This document shows positions 33,865 through 46,923 of a stretch of 64,000 nt of DNA, piece by piece. Below the pieces are notes generated by a model that was given only the letters and a program-made list of their open reading frames with translations, was not told the origin of the DNA and did not search any database. This stretch comes from Setoptus koraiensis. Taxonomy: Eukaryota; Arthropoda. The position numbers and the translations under genes are program-made. The stretch's first letter is position 1, and each line of letters opens with the position of its first letter. Location: NCBI GenBank assembly GCA_048013815.1, contig CM106586.1:8866001-8930000 (forward strand). The letters are read 5' to 3'.

Positions 33865-33865
<1 letters not shown>

Positions 33866-34475
33866 GCTTGTAAGCTCATAAGCTCACGAGAACACGCACG
33901 CTCGCAGCTTATGGCTTCGAAATTGGTTAGCTCGTCGCGCTGGCTGAGATTGCGTCTGTGCGCGACTCGTTCGACTCGCTTCGAGCGACTTGTTCGAGCC
34001 GCTCCAATCGAGACTCGCTCGCCGCTTTTTGCAATTGGCACAAATTGAGTGTAACTTTTAACTGTGGGCCCTTCTCGGGCTTTGGCTGGCTCTCGCCGGC
34101 GCGTCTCAGTCCATGTTCGGCTGAGTTTCGGCGGCCGACGTTCGGTTGCGGCTCGGCGGCCGACGTTCGGCTGCGGCTCGGCGGGGCTCAGTTTGAGCCG
34201 GCCGAGTTTGAGTCGGCGCGAGCTCGCCGTCCGCGCCTCTGACAAGTTGTGTGCAATCTCTATATTAATGATCGGTTTTGAGCAAGTCGTTTTGTTCCAA
34301 CTGGTTGCCTTCGCTGTGCAGCCCCGAGCAGCGCTTTCGCTTATCTCTCGCTCATCTGCGCGTTCTTATCTCGCGTTGCGAGCTCTTTTTTCGCGCAAAT
34401 TCTCATCATTCAATTGGCAACTAACAGTAAGCGATGCGGCAAGCTCGCCGGCCACAACATTGCACAACTCGCAAC

Positions 34476-34554
34476 AGCTCGCATCGCAACAGCTCACATC
34501 GCAACGGCTCACATCGCAAAAGCTCGCATCGCAACAGCTCACATCGCACAACTC
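34476..34554. repeat. 15-bp minisatellite (AGCTCACATCGCAAC)
   Basis: About five copies with one or two differences each. Confidence 0.88.
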
Positions 34555-35120
34555 GCTGGCGCTGTTCACCTGTCGAACGGCAGCCAGAAATATCGTTTCG
34601 GGCTCGAAGCGAATAATTGAGATAAGCGCTGGCGAGAACGCCAATTGAAGCGCTGCCAAAATGCGAATTAAGCGCTGGCGAAACACGAATTAAAGAGCTG
34701 GCAAAGCATGAGTTGAAGCGCTGGCAAAATGAGCTTATGCCAGCGTCGAAATGCATGCCGGCATGCGCACAGGTTCCGTCACAAAAGTATCGGGCTCAAA
34801 ATGAATGATTTAAAAAGTGAAATTTGAAAGTGAATTTCATCTCGAATTTGAGTGAGTTATCGTCGCGTCGTGTGTGACGCCGACGCTCGACGTACACGCT
34901 CGTTTATTATCCATTATTGGCGCGCCAAAGTCATCGCCATTTACAGATCCAATCGGCAGCCTCAACAACGAGACGAGCTGCCAGCGACAGCGCAAGCTGC
35001 CAAAAGTCAACAATAAACAAACAACTTTTATCGCCGTCTGCAACTCACTCGCTGCCATACGTAACGATACGTTGCGATACGTTCGCCGCCACGTCATCTA
35101 CCTGTGCGAGCCGGCTACCC

Positions 35121-35195
35121 GAGCGAAGCTCACCTGAACGAAGCTCGCCTGAACGAAGCTCACCTGAACGAAGCTCACCTGTGCGAATCTCACCT
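35121..35195. repeat. 15-bp minisatellite (GAACGAAGCTCACCT)
   Basis: Five tandem copies. Three contain GCTCACCT, which on the minus strand is the splice-donor-like AGGTGAGC. Confidence 0.92.
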
Positions 35196-36034
35196 GGCAG
35201 AGCTGTCTCACAGGCCAAGTGCGCAAGCTGCCGCAACAGTCGGCCGGCATCAGCGTCAACAGCGCCGAGTAAGCCAATTCAATTATAATTGATCCAGGGC
35301 CAAAGGTCGCCATTATCGCTGCCAATATCATTATGGATGCAGCCATTATTATCATTTCCATTATGCCGGCCGTCCATTAGTGGGCGCCTTGGCGCCGCTC
35401 GTCGCCGCTCACGGCCGCCAGCCAAGCCTGGCCAGCGCGACCGCCAGCCATTCTGACTTGGGACCAATCCGAGTGCGAACCTTTGCAAGCGTGCGAGCAT
35501 TGGGACCATTCGAAGCATTCGAAGCATTCGAACCGCTCGAAATGGCCAATTCGAAGCATCGCAACCGTTCGGGTCGTCGAGCGTTCGCTCCGAACCGGGC
35601 ACGTGCACACCGGCCCGGAATGCAGTGGCGCCACCTGCGCCAGCGAGCACCACACACCAAATATAAGCTGGCCAGATATATGTCAAATCAATAAATATCA
35701 CATCCATACACATCCAACCAACACATATATACCAATGCGTATATCTAACTAGTATATATCTAACTAGTATGCGTTCTGACCAGCGCGGTATATGCAGTGA
35801 AATATCCAGTGCAATCCAGTGCCTGGATCCAGTGGATATTGCACTGGATGTGATACGGATATACGACCACTTACTGGCGACCTGGCTGACCAATCAATCG
35901 GATGGACCCCAAATTCAATTGGGGCCCAGTGGAGCAAGCGCAGATATGATGCGAGCGCGATCGACTCCAAATCGATTGATAGCGGTGCAAACGTAAACAC
36001 TCCACTAGACTGGCTCTAGTGAAGTGAGTTTAGG

Positions 36035-36086
36035 GGAGTGGGTCCAGGGGAGAGTGGGTCCAGGGGAGAGTGGGTCCGGGGGAGAG
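36035..36086. repeat. 16-bp minisatellite (GAGTGGGTCCAGGGGA)
   Basis: Three nearly identical tandem copies. Confidence 0.9.
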
Positions 36087-37006
36087 AGGGCCGAGTCAGT
36101 GGCCCGTGAATAATTATTACATGACTACCAGTGTAGATGAGTGCGGATGAGTGTAGATCGGGGTGCATCAGTTGCAGTTGCTGTTGCTGTTGCTGCTGCA
36201 AACAGATAACTCAATTAGCTGATTTGTTGTTTGTTGGCTCGTGTGTTGGCGAGATGTTGTTGCGCAACACAACATTGGCAGCATCAATATATCACCGACT
36301 GTGATGCATCGCTTGCCAGTGTCGTGTCCATGGGGCGCCGGTGCCAACAACGCGACGAGGAGACACGTCAAATGACACAACAAATCAACATGCAACATCA
36401 CGCCAGCCTCACAAAGCCATAATAATCAGCCGTGTGTGCACACGAGAATACAATTACATGTAAATTACATGATGTAATAATAACCCGGGCCCATATATAA
36501 ATAACTCGTTAGCTGGCTCGCTTGGCATAATCTAATTATTGGCGTACTCAAGCACCATACTGATGTACACTGATATTAATGGCGCGCACGCTCCAAAATC
36601 AGGCCTTTGCCTATTACAATGGGCCATATATCACGAGATTGGGACACGGACACTCCGCGCGCCGTCGGATTCCGTTACAATAAATACGTCGAATATCGCT
36701 GGACATTGGCGAGCATCGCCAACAGTGATGTCGCCGGATGTCCCGGATATTCCTGGATATTGTTGTCGTACGAACAGCGCCCCAAGCGGTGGTTTTTGTG
36801 TTAGAGTAGTACCAGGCTGGTAGGTAACTGCAACACTTAATTTATACACTCCAGTAAATGCAGTTTTTGGGGCAAAAAATGGTGGGCTCGCCTGGCTGAG
36901 AGCAACACACAGACGACAAGACGCGAGACGAGATTCAATTGCGGCAACCATTTTCGGAGGTGCCGTCTGGCGGCCATTCAGTCAGATAAATATCAATCGG
37001 TTTGGA

Positions 37007-37027
37007 TCGACTCGAGAGTCTCGAGTC
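37007..37027. repeat. 21-nt palindrome around ACTCGAGAGTCTCGAGT (copy 2)
   Basis: Exact copy of the palindrome at 23988-24008. Further CGAGTCGAGA words follow to about 37050. Confidence 0.85.
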
Positions 37028-37199
37028 GAGACTATCGAGTCGAGAGTGTCAGGTGAAACACTGTTGTGCATCAATCAACAAATCTCGCCATCAGCTTGAC
37101 TCGTCTGTCGGTGAGCTTGAGTGGATCATTACGTCTCGAGACAATCGCACACTATCATCCGTTACGTTTCGGATAAAAAATTCCGCTTGCACAGGTAAT

Positions 37200-37250
37200 T
37201 CCGCAGCTACGGCAGCTACGGCAGCCACGGCAGCTACTGCGGCTACGACA
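37200..37250. repeat. 9-bp minisatellite (GCAGCTACG)
   Basis: Five to six tandem copies with single-base differences. Confidence 0.88.
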
Positions 37251-37945
37251 GGTGAAGTCATTAATTGCGGCGCGCGAGTCATTGGCACACAGACTAACAA
37301 TTGTGTGCCGGCGACTTGACGAGCCGGGTCGGGCTGGCGCTGCCAACTTGCCAGTGTCAAGTGCGGGCAAACTTGAATTTATCGGGTCTGTTTATTCGAT
37401 CGATGCAATTTATCCGTTCAGCCGTTCGCAAGCCGCGTTGGCGTGACAGTCGCGCGGCGTCGTAGTTTATTAACAGTGGGTCAGGTCGACAATGAACGAG
37501 CCAACGAAACAAACAACACTTTTCAGGGCTTAATTGGTTCTCGTGTTGGCCTGGTCGCAGCGCGGGCAACAAGCCCAAAATTGGGTGCCGAACGCTTTGG
37601 AGTGGCCCGAAGCGCCCCGAGGGGCGCCGAAACGCGCCGAAGACCCCGAACACCCCAAAGAGCCCGAAGATCCCCGAAGAGCGCGCGAATGCAGCCCCGG
37701 GAATGCGTCGGAATGCGTGGCCCGCGTGCCGGGTGGCACGTGGCGAGCACGCGGATCAAGTTGCGCAACGTTGCAGCGGTGCGACGCTCGGCTGGTTCAG
37801 TTTGTTAATTAGCTATAATTAGTTGGTGTGTTAATGTTGCAAAAATTATAATGATACTAGCATGTCATTGGCACCGTGTGACATGCCGGCGTCTCCGACA
37901 GGCCAATCCAATTAGCGGCGCGAGCAGTAGACGGTGGCGACACCA

Positions 37946-38072
37946 ACGCGAATTCGCGCAACTAACGCAAATTCGCGCAACCAACGCAAATTCGCGCAAC
38001 CAACGCGAACCCGCGCAACCAACGCAAATTCGCGCAACCAACGCGAACCCGCGCAACCAACGCGAATCCGCC
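37946..38072. repeat. 19-bp minisatellite (GCGCAACCAACGCAAATTC)
   Basis: About six and a half copies of two interleaved variants (ending AAATTC or GAACCC). Confidence 0.93.
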
Positions 38073-40872
38073 AAACCAGCAAGCCTGTCAGTGGCGAGCG
38101 AGGTTACGCAACGAGGCGACAAATGTTGCAGCGCGTGCTAATCAACTAGTCACTGTTCATATACATAATAACTAGCGCCGGGCCGGTTTATTATCATTAT
38201 TAAAATGCTCGCTTGCTTATTTGTGCTTATTTGTGCGCGTTGTCGGTATGAACCGGCCGAGAGTTAGTTAGTGTCAGTCGTTGTTGTTGTTGCTGCCGCA
38301 TCAGCATTGTTGGCGCCCCTCTAATTTGTTTGTCGTCGTGACAGCAGCTAATATTAACAAGCAGCCCCCGTTTGACATTTATAGCGCCCAGCCAGATTTG
38401 CCGGCTGACACATTCAATTTGGGGCCGGGCGCCTTGAGCGCAAATTATGATCAAGACGACCGCTAACGAGGCCAGCGCCACAGTGACCGTGCCGCACGCG
38501 CAACGAACAATCGAGGGGCCCCAATTGGCCTCTCTCGGGGCCTCCCCGGCTCGGTTCGCACGAGCTGATTTGCTTGCAGGTGCGTGGTGGTCGGTGCCAG
38601 TTGCCGACAGTTGGCAACTCGGCCCGAATTTTATCTGCTCGCAGTCATGCCGAGATCACGATTGGCGACGCCAGCAACAACAACAATCGCGGCTCGCAAA
38701 TTGCGCCCAGATCGCCAATTGCGAATCGCGAATCGCAAATTGGCAAGCGACTGGCGGGCCCACTTCGGGGCTGAGGCCCCACGATGTTGCGCGCCCCACG
38801 AAGCCAATGAGGCCAATTTGGCAGCGCGTGTCAGTTGGGCATGTCCGTTCAACGTGTCAGACGGCCAGGCACGTCTTTTGGGGCCCGTTGCGCGTGCAGC
38901 GCTCGCATGACAGCCAGGCGGCGAGCGGTGGCTGCCGCCGGCTTGCTATCGGTTTGCATAAACTACTATCATTATCGTGCTCTCTCTCACTCTCTAAATA
39001 TAATAAATTCTTTCAGTTCGAGCGCTGTCGTCTTGTCAATTGTTTTCTCTTTTTCGGGGGGCCCGCCGGGCCAGTGACTGCAACTGCTTGTCGTGCGCGC
39101 GAGGCCAAATCAGACGTGGCGCAAATGTGTCACTCAACGCCAGCACCACTGGGAGAATATATAAACGAAAATGGGCCCACACAGCCACGGCTGCGAATCA
39201 GTGTCGGAATGAGGGGCCCAAATTGAATTGAAATGGCACATTAACACTATGCGCTGTGTCAGCCAATATATGCGCTAACAAATGGCTCCGGCTCGCCAGA
39301 CCGCCGGCCCCGCTCCTCAAACGACAAAATAAATAAAGAAAGAAATATGTGTCAGCGTGATATGGGCCGCACGCGCTAAACGCGCACCACGTCTGGGGCC
39401 CTCGATATTGCGGGCCGGCCGGGCGCGGATAAAATGCCCTCGCCATGCAGCAGCGGATAAAATGGACAACGATCCGTGAACAACAAGTACAGCGACTGCT
39501 AGCTGGCGAGCGTTGGTCGGGGGCGCCGCCGCGCACGTTCGCAAACGTTCCCTAATGATGCCACGATGCGTATTTGTGCGATACTTGCTCAACAGCTGGC
39601 GCCTCCACGCTTGTCTGTTTCGGGCCCCATTCTGCGGCCCGAAACTCTCGGAATTCCCGTTCGCCGCTCGATGGTTTCAGTGGCGAGCGGAATGCGAATA
39701 AAAAACACACTGTTGTGTGTTGCGAGACGACGGAAATTCCGCCAGCAACAGACAGTGAAAGGGCCGAGGTGATAACGGATTTCGGTTGGGCCCGCCAGCC
39801 TGATCGATGACTGGCCGAAAGTGCTCCGAACTGCCCGAAGTCGCGTTTCATGGCTTATAAACGTCGCATTTTTCGCTATGTGCCTTTGAGAATCGTTTCG
39901 GGTCGCTTTTCGGTTTTTTCGAACTATAAAATCGACAAATTGATCTATTGACGCCCGCCGACATTGAGCCGAAACAGTGATGGGCGAGCATCCATGAAAA
40001 AATGGCCTGTTTTTTCCGTTTTCATGATAGAAAAAAATCGGCAGGAAAAGGGCCTTTCGGAGCGTATCTGGGTCGTGCCCTGGTCTAAATACAAACTTTC
40101 GCAGTTATTACCCGGGCGGGAAAAATTTCAGTTCGAGAGCGATTTCGGTTTGTCCAATAATGACGCAATAAAAAGCGAAAACATTTGGCGCGGGCTAAAC
40201 GCTTTACCATGTAAAACTCGTTTGTTTGTTGTTGTTACGATTGTTCGAGAGCGGAATCGTTGAGGGGCCAAACATGAGAGATAAATAGGATGAGAAACCT
40301 CATTCTATTTATCCCGAGCCTGGCCCGAATAAATACGGGCCAGGCTTTGCTGACTTTAGCTCGGTAGCGCATTCTTCGGCCAGCGGTCGCCCGGCTGACG
40401 GTTAAATTTCGGTATTTCGGACGCCGTCAGTTGTTTCGGTGCAGTTGTCGAAATTGGGAGGCCCAAGTTTCCCGAATTTCGATAAGCCTCGATGCATCTT
40501 TTGTGGGGCAGCCGAAATGCAGCACGCAACGAGATATGATACAACTGGGCAGCGGATAAGCTGGCCAATTTAATCGCCAATTAGGAATACAATAATTGAA
40601 TTGTGTTGTTCGAAGGGTGCGTTGCGGTGCCCCCTTGGAAGCGGTCGGACGTTGGTCGGGCTCGTCATTGCTGGCCGGTGCACATAAAAATGGCCGACGT
40701 TCATGATATCCAATGATATCCGACGACACTGTCGAGTTGCCGATATCAGCAGCCGGCCAAGTGCTGAGTCAGCCGGGCCGAAATTAAGACGCGGCTGGTC
40801 GCAAATGTCACGACTTTAGCGCGTCACGACAACATTCGGGCAGCCCATGCCGTGCAACTAAACGAATCGCTC

Positions 40873-40899
40873 ACGTGCTATATGGCCCATATAGCACGT
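40873..40899. repeat. Perfect palindrome, 13-bp arms, 1-nt spacer
   Basis: Arms ACGTGCTATATGG and CCATATAGCACGT flank a single C. Confidence 0.95.
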
Positions 40900-42352
40900 A
40901 CTACCTGGCCAATATGGACACACAATATGGACAGTATATAACGCGCACAAAATGGCACAAAACACAATGGAAATAATAAGCAGCCATGCTGCAAATTGGG
41001 CCCGCTATCGCGTTGCTAGTGAGGCCAAATTTCGCGAGCGATGTTACATAATAGTGCTATTAATAGCAGCCGACGCCCCTATGTACCCGTGAGTCCGTCG
41101 CTAACTGCTGCTGCTGCCGCTGCCGTGTACGAGATAACTGTTTTTGTGCGACACAGTAATGATGCAGCCAAACTCACTGACACTCATTGTTTTTTGTCGT
41201 GACATCCCTACTACTCACGGCAAGGGCCGCGGCGCCGTCACGCCGTCGCCGGCCAGAGTTTTTTTTTTTTTTTCGTAATAGATCCCTCGCTCGACAATTG
41301 TCATTGATTGGATTCGATGGCTCGATGCTCGCATTGGGGCCCCAATCAAACGACCGAACAATGACTGCTGTGCCTGGCAGCATCATGCACTGCGCAATAT
41401 GACGGGCAATATGACGAGCACGTGGCGGATCGCGTGAACTTGAATTGGTCGTGTCAGTTGATTAAGGGCTCGTGCAAAATTCGTGACAAACATCCGAGCC
41501 ACTAACCAACGCTCAATTACACCAACGCGATACTCCAACGGATCCGCTAACTGGTCGCAAGTTGGATCGTGGTTCGGGCTGCAGCGATTCGCTCAGCACC
41601 CGAGCCGATGATAGGGGCCAACCGAATCGGGCCCAATTGGCGAAAATCGCTTTTCGGTTGGTTTCAGTCGACCAACCGATTCTCTTCTGTCTGCAGAAGA
41701 GAAAAACAGAATCTCTCCGCTTTTACGCTATGTGCGGCGTGTTTCAGCAGTCCAGAAATTTGTTTCACGACGAAATTTTTTCCTCTTTTTATGACGATGC
41801 ATATCATGCAGAAAGATTTCTTAAAAAAGATTATCGTCGATGCTTGACGGACGCACTGCAAAAATTGCATAGCCTAAAGCCGAAATAGGCGAGCCGCTTG
41901 GCCCCAGCGGTGATGCCGGCCGTGCTCGGCCCCGTCGCCGGCTGCCCGAATGATGGCCGGTCTGGCCATGAAATCTATGCTGTGCTCGAATACATGTAAA
42001 ATAATGTATGAATAATTGATTTTCCGCTTCCTGTTGTTACAGCAATCGAGCCGCTGAGCGGGTCTGGCAAGATGCATAATTGATTGAGTTTTTATGCTAA
42101 TCGCCGACGATAATTGCAGCCTCGCTCAGAATGTTCGACAATCTGGTGGGCAATGACGATTAACCTGTGTGCCGGTTTAAATGCGTATTATTTGCAAACA
42201 ATATATTCAAACGTTGAGTCAGGTTTTCGGCCGGCTGTGTGCCCTTTGAAATCAGGGGAAGTTGTTCGAATGATTCGAGAGGATAATTCGAAGCCTAAAG
42301 GGGAGTCGGATGGGGCGATTACTAATGGCTGATTAGCATTATAAATGTCGGA

Positions 42353-42409
42353 CAGGCGGCCGGGCAAGCGGCCCGGCAAGCGGCCGGACAAGCGGCCGGA
42401 CGAGCGGTT
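42353..42409. repeat. 12-bp minisatellite (CAAGCGGCCGGA)
   Basis: Four tandem copies with single-base differences. Confidence 0.88.
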
Positions 42410-44619
42410 GGCGAGAAAAACAAGGCTTCGACAGCAGGAAACAAAAGAGTGTGTCGTTGAGTCGGGCCCGGAATTCGCCAGCGTCACGTTGATTTGACTG
42501 GTTCGAGTCGACTGCGCCGATTATGCCGACCATTCGGACTATTGCGACTATGCCGAATATTCGGACAGAATGGTGGACAGGCTGGCCATTTGGGCATGAA
42601 TTGATATGATATTTGGACATTGGCATAATAGGCACTCTGCGCGAGCACTTTGGCCGGCTTAATCACAGCGAATAATCTGAATAATAATCGCAAAATTGGC
42701 CCTACATGACAGCATATCATTAGAGTGTCCGCTCGGGTTTGAGAGTGTTTCGGGCCTGCCGGGCGAGCCCGAACCCCGACAAAATACCAACGGGCCATTA
42801 GATTCGTCCAGAGGCGGATATAACGGCGGCGCCACAACAGATTTGCATATCTGCCATCCATACAGACAGATTTGCCGTTTGGGCGCAATGTAGCGCAGCT
42901 ATACCGCGCTCAAACAGATATAATGCGACTCGATGAGCCATAATGAGTCACAATGAGCGCCCCCCGTACGAACACTGCTGATACACGGCAGCCAGCAGCG
43001 AGACAAAAGTGGGGCCCGGCTCATTAGAATTCATGCACTGCCGCCGGGCCAATTAAGAGCGAAAGGTCACGGGCTAAATGGTAGTTAGGCCGGCGCCGCT
43101 ATTTAGCGACCCGTGCCGGCGCCGGCCGGCATCTGGCGGCCAATTTCTGCATATCACAATATACGTTGTAAGTATATTGTATCCTGGCTTGACAGTTTGT
43201 TGCTTGTGCCTAGCGCTAGACGTTGGCCCGTGTCGCAAATTTGGCCGGTTATTGTGCATACACGGCAACATTATTTATAGACCGACTTGTAGCGCGGGCC
43301 CCACGCTGAGAGGCACAAGTTGTTGCGAGCTAATGGCTATAAGAATTGGCCGAAAAAATGACATATTCATTGGAGGCATTGGCGGGCCCGCTGGGGCCCC
43401 GACTGTCAGACGGTGTCGCTGTTGCCGAATGAATTTTGCCGTTTTGCCGGCTAGTTGCACACACACACACTCGCGACGACAACATATGGCAGCGGCCGGC
43501 TAAATATTAAATCTAATTTGCATACAAACTAGACGAGCGCCACGAGAGACAATGCGCGCTATGACAACAAGGCACAATGTTGTCACATTGTGACGCATTG
43601 GCGGCGCCGGTCAGCCGGCCAGCCGTCGCCCGGGCGTCATTAGCCGGCCGCGTGGCCCCCCCCCCCGTTTCAGTCGGCTGGCGATGACGAGTGGCAAGTG
43701 GGCAAAAAGTGGCCGACGTTTGGCGAAAATTTGGCGCGCAATCTGACGGCCGCTGTCGCCAATATCGTCAACGGCGCCGTCAAGCGAATGAATTTTGCAT
43801 CAAAAGTTGCCAGCAAAAACTCAGCTCGGCAAGTGTGTGAAACTCATTATTTCGCCATGATTTTCAAACATTTGCAACATTTCAGACATTTTCGCGCCCC
43901 GAGCGCCAGACAGCCCGGCGAACGTCTGGCGAGGGGCGCTCGGGCGAGCCAGCCAGCCAGCCAGCCAGCCAGAGAGCGAAAATGCAATGTAGCATTTTCG
44001 ACAAGCAACCAAGCCGAGTTACGGTGTGGCGTGTATTATTGATGCAGTTATATTGTGTTGTCACGTCACAATTTTGCATTGCGCTGCAAAGTCGCATGCA
44101 AATTTATCTGTTTGCTGGCTGGCGTTTGCACTTGCCGGAGTGGGGAGACTCGAATTGGAGGGAGGGGGCGACATTCGATTGCTCGGCGAGGCGGCTCGAC
44201 AGTGGCGCGCTGAGGCTGGCGAGACTCTCGCGGCGAGACAGTGCCCACGGCGATGAGAATGTTGTGAAAACCTTGTTATGTGGCCCCTTTGTTATTGGAT
44301 TGTCTGTTGTTTGCTGGTGCAATCGGGCGCGTTTGCGGCCTGTTTCTGGCACTTGATTCAATTCTTATTATTTATTATAAACCGGCAAAACTGGCGCCCG
44401 CGGATACACGAACGCGGGCGCTGAACCGCTGCCCGCGTTCGAGTGCCCGGCCCTCGTGCAACTGTGGCCAATATTGTATCGCAAATATTGCGGCGCGAAC
44501 GCGTGAGGCCCATTGATTGGCATTATTCGGATCGGCGCTGTTCGGGTAGGCGTCATTCGGATCGCGTTGGGCGCATGCATACACGCCACGGCGTTTGCAT
44601 CCGCTCGCCGGCCCGCATT

Positions 44620-44692
44620 GGCTCGCCCGGCAATATCGACCGGCTCGGCAATATCGGCAGGCTCGGCAATATCGGCAGGCTCGGCGATATCA
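44620..44692. repeat. 18-bp minisatellite (GGCTCGGCAATATCGGCA)
   Basis: Four tandem copies, the inner two identical. Confidence 0.92.
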
Positions 44693-45530
44693 GCCGCCGG
44701 CCCGGCGGAGCAACGCGAAAAGGGCTGAACGGCGGATTACGTAATCCATTTATGGGGATTGCCGGCGAGAGAGAGAGAGCGCAAAATTGCCCAGAATGCA
44801 ACGCAAAATCGAGCGAGAGAGGGCGACCCAGCCATGCAGCATATCGACCTAATGGACAGGCAATTTTCCATCGATTCATTTAATGAACTTCGCCCGCAAC
44901 CAAAGTCGGCCCTGCCTGCTAAATACGCCATTACGTAAGGTGGGGGCCCCTCGTTTGATGTGATGCATCGTTATCGTTATTGTTGCCGCAACTGGCCACC
45001 AATCAGCGTGATATATAACGTATAACAACAATATAATGTAGGGTCGTTATATAACGCTCATTGTTGTTGCAACTTGGCGAGCCCGGCATTTGCAACAAAT
45101 ATTGCCGATTGTGGCCGGTGAATGGCGCTCAGCAACGTATGTGATTGCAGTCGGCATTTGGCAGTCGGCAGTCGGCATTCAGCAGTCGGCGGCCCCCGAA
45201 TCAGCCGTTGGTGTGCCGTCGGGGCCCCAGCGGCCGTAGCGGTTATTATAAAAAAAAACTTATTACAAACAACTCTCATTAGTAACGTCATTGTAGCGAC
45301 TGGACGCCCAATGGCAACAATGCAAATGGGGCCGGCATTGTGCCCCCGGTGATGATACTCACTGTGTATAATATATTGTTTGGGGCGCCATCTAATGATA
45401 ATATTGCATCATCACAGCAGCACAGGTACACAGCGGGCGCTCGTTGTAGAGACGGGGCACGATTGCGGTACGACGGTTCGGGTAATTGATAGGCCAGCCG
45501 GCGCGCAACACACCGGCTAGACAGTGTGAT

Positions 45531-45568
45531 ATTTTACTTTTGTTTGGCCAACCAAACAAAAGTAAAAT
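45531..45568. repeat. Perfect hairpin, 17-bp arms, 4-nt loop
   Basis: Left arm ATTTTACTTTTGTTTGG, loop CCAA, right arm its exact complement. This is the longest perfect stem seen in the window. Its AT-rich arms differ from the GC-rich surroundings. Confidence 0.97.
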
Positions 45569-46891
45569 ACAACAAATCGGCGGGCGCGATCAATTGTTGG
45601 TTGCAGGTTGAAGGTTTATTGCAGCAACACGCCAGATAAATAATAATAAATCCGCTGCAGCGCCGCGATAAAACGGTGATACTCGGCCTATGCCGATATA
45701 GCGGATATAATAGTGATACAAGCGGCCGATGCAACCGTTATATCGGCGCTTGCATTGGCCGCGTATATCGTGTCTGGGCCAGCCGTCGGCGGGCCTCATA
45801 AAAAGCTGTTTCGCGCGGCTTCGTATTTTGTTGCGCGTTATGTTGTGCGTTGTTTATACGTAAACAACACGGGCGACTTTGCAACAACAGTCATGTACAA
45901 TGGCGCCCCGGTTCGCACAGGTAACATGGGGGCCATGGGTAACATGGGGGTGTCTTCGTGCGAGCGCGTTGTGGGCCGGGGGACAAGGTCAGCGGGGGCA
46001 CGCCGTGTTTGTGTGTCTCTGGCGGTTATTACGGTCATGCGGCGTGTGTGTGTGTGTGTGTAACAGCAGCAGCAACAACAACACCGACGACACCAACAGC
46101 GACAACACCGACAACAACAACAACAAGAAAAAGAAGCTGTTGGGGGATAAAAAGAAACAGCAACAAACTTTTGCTTTTTCTCGCTTTCGCTCGCCCTCGC
46201 CGGGCCCACTGACGCGCTCGTGCGCCCGAGACACACACACACGCACGCAGCCTGCCAGCCAGCCAGACAACAATGGATGGTTGTAATGGAGCCCCGGCGA
46301 GTAGCCAGCCAGAGATATGGGCAGAGGGGCGCGCGTATAAATAGAAGAAGAGGAACACAATGGAATCGCGCGCCCAATATACGCCGACTGCCGACTGCAT
46401 ATTGGCTGTCTCGCCAGCGCCCCTGTCGGCACTCACTTACGTAATACACTTATGCCTGGCGCATTGTTGTGTGTTTGCGTGCGTTACGTAATGGCCGTTG
46501 AGCATTGAGCAATGGGGCCCCAGCGAGCGAGCGGCGTCACGGGATCAGGCGGCGGCGGCGGGATAGAGCGGCAGCAGCGAGCGGCAGCAGCAACGCGAAA
46601 AGCGGGCCAAGTGCGGCTCAGGTGAGCGGCGGCGGCCGGCCGGCCGGCCGGGCCGAAGCGGGTAAAAAATCGCAAAGCGCAAAGTACCGAGCGGCATCAT
46701 TATCAGCGGTTGCCGTGCGGGTGCGCCCGGCAAAAGAACGCGTCGGCCCGACAGCAGCAGCAACAACAACAACAACAGCGACAACAACCGCGACAACAAC
46801 AACAACTGCAGTAGTAGTTTCAATTTTACAATTACGTGATCTTTTTCACCACTTGCAATTGCGCGTTTTGTGGGCCCTGCGCGCCAAATTA

Positions 46892-46923
46892 AATTCCTCT
46901 GGTTAATGGAAACCGGAGGAATT
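46892..46923. repeat. 13-bp hairpin with one G-T wobble
   Basis: Arms AATTCCTCTGGTT and AACCGGAGGAATT, loop AATGGA. Confidence 0.85.

Noticed and set aside
37946-38072. CRISPR-like repeat array
   Set aside because: Units are head-to-tail with no unique spacers; it is a 19-bp minisatellite in animal DNA.
41562-41888. 108-codon plus-strand frame with normal-looking composition
   Set aside because: No recognisable domain, no splice or promoter context, and overlapping frames open on both strands.
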